DNA from: JBBATK01 sp044228285 | Lineage (GTDB): Bacteria > Bacteroidota > Ignavibacteria > Kapaibacteriales > NICIL-2 | NCBI GenBank assembly: GCA_044228285.1 | Contig: JBGAVD010000001.1 | Location: 918,795-982,794, forward strand | DNA length: 64,000 bases | Direction: 5' to 3' | Shown: piece after piece, positions 61,901 through 64,000 of the stretch | How positions within the stretch are numbered: position 1 is the first letter of the stretch | Layout of the letters: every line of letters starts with the position of its first letter | The notes under the pieces: generated by a model | Databases searched by the model: none | What the model saw: the letters and a program-made list of their open reading frames with translations, nothing else | What the model was told of the DNA's origin: nothing | Position numbers and translations under genes: made by a program

Positions 61901-64000
61901 GTCAACGACGTCGTTCCTCCAACCATCAGCTGTCCAGCCTCAGTTACTGTGACTTGCGCGTCCAATATTGCCAGCGCAACGACGACTGGAGTAAGTGCCG
62001 AAGACAATTGTAGCGGAAATGTCAATTTGAGTATTGTTGGTGATCAGACAACGAATGTGATCTGCGCTAACAAGTTCAGCGTTCTTCGTACCTTCAAGGC
62101 AACTGATGCTTGTTCAAACACAGCAACATGCTCACAAACCATTGTTGTCTTCGACAATGTTGCTCCAACCATCAGCTGTCCAGCTCCTATAAGTGTAACA
62201 TGCGCAGCATCAGTTCCAGCTCAGACCACTGTGGGTATTAACGCAGCAGATAATTGTGCTGGTGCAGTAAGTGTTGCCTTTGTTGGTGACGTTACCGGAT
62301 CATTCGTTTGTGCCAACCGTTACACAGTGACTCGTACCTACCGTGCTACTGATCTTTGCGGCAACGTTTCGACATGTGCTCAACTCATCACTGTAAATGA
62401 CAACGTGCCACCAAGTATTACTTGTCCAGCACCACAATCATTTAGCTGTGCTTCGGCTGTTCCATCTCCAAACACGAGCTCTGTAAGCGCAACGGATAAC
62501 TGTAGCGGTGTACCAAGCATCAGCTTTGTAGGTGATGCAACAACAAACTTCACCTGTGTGAACAAGTACACCATCACTCGTACCTACCGTGCAGCAGATG
62601 CATGTAACAACACAGCAATCTGCACGCAGATCTTTACTATTAATGACAATCAGCCTCCAACAGTGAACTGTCCTGCAAATCAGACAGTATCATGTGCAAA
62701 TGATGTACCTGAAGACAACATTGGTAGCGTTACAGCCGCTGACAACTGTGCTGGTAACTCATCAATCGCCTTTATTGGAGATGTTACTTCCAACGCTGTA
62801 TGTGCAAACAAGTTCACAATTACGCGTAAATACTCAGCAACTGATGTTTGTGGAAACGTAGGCACATGTGCCCAAATTATTACTGTTAACGACCTTACAC
62901 CTCCAACCATCACATGTCCTAATGCTGTAACCGTGACCTGCGCATCAAGCATTTCAACAGCAAATATTCAGCTAGTTAGCGCTTCTGATAATTGCCCAGG
63001 TACTGTAACTATTAGTGTTATTGGTGATATTACTTCCAATGTCATCTGTGCAAACAAGTTTACAGTTAATCGTAGCTACCGTGCAGCGGATGCTTGCAAC
63101 AACACATCGGTTTGTACACAGGTTATTACAGTGAACGACAACATTGCTCCTAGCATTTCTTGCCCTCCTTCAGTAACCGTCACGTGTGCATCGAACATTT
63201 CAAGTCCAACAACTACAGGCGTTACTGCAGTAGATAACTGCAGCGGTACTCCAACGGTTAGTGTTGTTGGCGATCAAACTACAGACGTTATCTGTGCAAA
63301 CAAATACACTGTACTTCGTACGTTCAAGGCAGTAGATGCATGCTCAAACTCTGCAACATGTTCACAGTCTATTCTCGTCTTCGACAATGTAGCTCCAACC
63401 ATGAGCTGTCCTTCACCAGTCACAGTATCCTGTGCATCCTCCGTGCCAACACAAAGCACCCTTGGTATCAGTGCAGCAGATAACTGTGGTGGTACAGTGA
63501 CTGTAGCATTTGTAGGCGATGTGACCGGAGGCGTTGTTTGTGCTAATAAGTACAGTGTAACGCGCACCTATCGCGCAACAGATCTTTGCGGTAACGCAAC
63601 GACTTGCGCTCAAGTCATCACCGTGAACGACAATGTTGCTCCAAGCATCACATGTCCAGCGCCTGTGACCGTGGTTTGTGCGAGCTCAATCCCAGCTGCT
63701 AATGTCAATTCAGTAAGTGCAATTGACAACTGCAGCGGTGCAGTAAGCATCAGCCATGTTAGCGATGTAACAAGCGATGTAATCTGTGCGAACAAGTACA
63801 AGGTTACCCGTACCTATCGCGCTGCTGATGTATGTAACAATACCTCAATTTGCACTCAGATTATCACTGTTAATGACAACGTAGCTCCAACCGTTAGCTG
63901 TCCAAACCCTGTAACAGTTAGCTGTGGTTCTGCTATTTCAGAACCAAACATGGGAAGTGTTACAGCAGTTGATAACTGCTCAGGCAACCCAACAGTTAGC
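58907..64000 (+). CDS. Giant Cys-rich HYR-repeat surface protein (partial, C-terminus beyond right edge)
   Basis: From the ATG at 58907 the frame stays open for 1698 codons to the end of the window. Residues 1-33 form a signal peptide (RRCLLSVLFLVAASSSSFA). Residues about 34-580 are Gly/Ser/Asn-rich beta-helix or adhesin-like repeats beginning YTFNGGTNTSWATSSNW, ending with a sandwich domain near FWTLTNNPNNSG. Residues about 595-680 are a classic HYR module (FQVGTTTVVWVVTDNFGNSASC). From residue about 680 onward follow at least 13 related modules with pattern PPTISCPA..VTCAS...ATDNCSG...VCANKYTVTRTYRA.DACNNTATC. A T9SS sorting domain would be expected past the right edge. HYR modules are Ig-like adhesion domains. 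No Shine-Dalgarno; the region before the ATG is A/T rich. Confidence 0.88.
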   Translation, partial: MNNLYAFAQALRTRRCLLSVLFLVAASSSSFATTYTFNGGTNTSWATSSNWSSNTLPPNPLTSGNDIVINGAVPANLDLGTTYTINSGASITINGGKTLVINSSNALSVNGTMSNNGSVTVSGTLLFGSSGVYVHTQDGGAIPPASWNPASTCTIAGTVTNDPSGNGQAFGNLSYNCASMSGNRDMASSGLSIAGNLSIVNTGSAILRMSQSSLTVGGNFVQTGGSFRVASNTARSLTVAGSFGLGSGTFDLSDGSAVGSLSVAGNFGVTGGTFTASGSGSGSISFNGSGSQAFSSGGTFSNDLDWVVSSGSTLQMATAGTILSGGNGSSFTLASGATLGIRSSNGITVSGTGGSGGHVQTQSRVYNSSNNTSFIFNGSGTQSSGDGFPSAVKNLTIANSGSVSLNGHLAVSGALTFGGGYLSTGSFAVSMQTGSTLTGASASNGWVNGNLIWPFSSSALSRIFEIGDATTYSPVTVSFAAVSQPGSIMASSTDGTHPNLQPGSGIDPSRCVTRFWTLTNNPNNSGTVAYTNFDATFGYNAGEMNGGTQSAYFVRNYNSSTWTAPAGGSSNPTSTSSKGSQFTTMGDFAIGDHCVPTISCAGTVNATTNSGCTAANLTLANPSTGSSCSGTTLNLSNNAPSTFQVGTTTVVWVVTDNFGNSASCSQLVIVSDQTAPTISCPSNVTISCSASTAASNTGTATATDNCSGSITINSTDQSAAGSCANSSVITRRWKAVDAAGNSATCAQIITIIDVTPPSISCPADVTIDCLASQLPANTGSATATDNCSGTVTIGRSDLAIVSDGCVGRYHFSRIWSATDACGNVSTCSQLITVKDKTGPSITCPADVTISCTDSQSPQFTGAATAIDNCSGVVSVTSAVCPNCTFNDGCISSYHFSRTWVAADACGNFSTCLQNISIRDITPPTISCPASLSVSCATQVPSQSTEGVTATDNCNGNISITVLSDITSNSVCANKFVITRTYRAADACNNTATCAQTITVNDVVPPTISCPASVTVTCASNIASATTTGVSAEDNCSGNVNLSIVGDQTTNVICANKFSVLRTFKATDACSNTATCSQTIVVFDNVAPTISCPAPISVTCAASVPAQTTVGINAADNCAGAVSVAFVGDVTGSFVCANRYTVTRTYRATDLCGNVSTCAQLITVNDNVPPSITCPAPQSFSCASAVPSPNTSSVSATDNCSGVPSISFVGDATTNFTCVNKYTITRTYRAADACNNTAICTQIFTINDNQPPTVNCPANQTVSCANDVPEDNIGSVTAADNCAGNSSIAFIGDVTSNAVCANKFTITRKYSATDVCGNVGTCAQIITVNDLTPPTITCPNAVTVTCASSISTANIQLVSASDNCPGTVTISVIGDITSNVICANKFTVNRSYRAADACNNTSVCTQVITVNDNIAPSISCPPSVTVTCASNISSPTTTGVTAVDNCSGTPTVSVVGDQTTDVICANKYTVLRTFKAVDACSNSATCSQSILVFDNVAPTMSCPSPVTVSCASSVPTQSTLGISAADNCGGTVTVAFVGDVTGGVVCANKYSVTRTYRATDLCGNATTCAQVITVNDNVAPSITCPAPVTVVCASSIPAANVNSVSAIDNCSGAVSISHVSDVTSDVICANKYKVTRTYRAADVCNNTSICTQIITVNDNVAPTVSCPNPVTVSCGSAISEPNMGSVTAVDNCSGNPTVS
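60944..64000 (+). repeat. Tandem HYR-like modules, 246-bp unit with 1230-bp super-period
   Basis: Using the Cys codon of the SCP motif as a ruler, modules start at about 60944, 61187, 61433, 61685, 61931, 62177, 62423, 62669, 62915, 63161, 63407, 63653 and 63899. From 61685 on, spacing is exactly 246 bases (82 codons). Module n is most similar to module n+5, which is exactly 1230 bases away. Most modules hold six conserved Cys. The array continues past the window. Confidence 0.92.

Noticed and set aside
60944..64000. CRISPR-like regular repeats at the right end
   Set aside because: The repeats are 246 bases long, diverged and in one open frame; they encode HYR protein modules, with no spacers.

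Overview
The window looks like chromosomal DNA from a Gram-negative bacterium of the Bacteroidota/Chlorobiota/Ignavibacteriota side of the tree. A Kapabacteria-like lineage is my best guess, but that is inference. The support is: many secreted proteins with C-terminal type IX secretion (T9SS) sorting domains, a PorV/PorQ-type outer-membrane protein, a bacillithiol synthesis enzyme (BshA), DUF2851, the Bacteroidota protein usually mislabelled 'asparagine synthetase B', weak Shine-Dalgarno sites, and several exact TAnnTTTG -7 promoter boxes in front of genes.

Layout. 1-1611: divergent yigZ-like (cut by the left edge) and bshA. 1612-2293: non-coding gap with hairpins and two DnaA-box-like sites. 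2294-16724: surface locus with three large T9SS adhesin-like proteins built from shared modules, a small secreted protein and an OmpA-type protein with two OmpA domains. 16792-18648: secreted Fn3 protein on the minus strand. 18809-24280: very large GEVED/beta-helix T9SS protein ended by a strong terminator. 24415-42413: mostly housekeeping genes (glycogen phosphorylase, mtaB, truA, M48 lipoprotein, pyrF, DUF2851, GT9, SDR threonine dehydrogenase, O-antigen polymerase, folD, RluA-type synthase, adk). 42537-45029: T9SS-sorted metzincin protease. 45132-46257: broken flippase-like gene carrying a strange internal duplication. 46298-49682: CpsB-type phosphatase and Wzc-type tyrosine kinase for exopolysaccharide. 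49874-57227: DUF1801, then a minus-strand block of recX, recA, rplS, a PorV/PorQ-like protein, a small T9SS-type protein and an AMIN/TPR membrane protein. 57228-58906: long region without a convincing gene but with a candidate structured RNA. 58907-64000: start of a giant Cys-rich HYR-repeat surface protein that continues past the right edge.

How it fits together. Two themes dominate: a T9SS cell-surface programme (at least six cargo-type proteins, a PorV/Q-like factor, OmpA-type anchoring) and exopolysaccharide production (GT9, Wzy-like, CpsB, Wzc, damaged flippase-like gene). The most unusual observations are the exact five-module, 1230-bp super-period inside the HYR array, the 19-residue tandem duplication whose two copies encode the same peptide with almost entirely different codons inside a frameshifted gene, and the structured leader with an in-frame 5' extension upstream of the HYR gene. 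I found no CRISPR array, rRNA, tRNA, insertion sequence or recognisable defence system.
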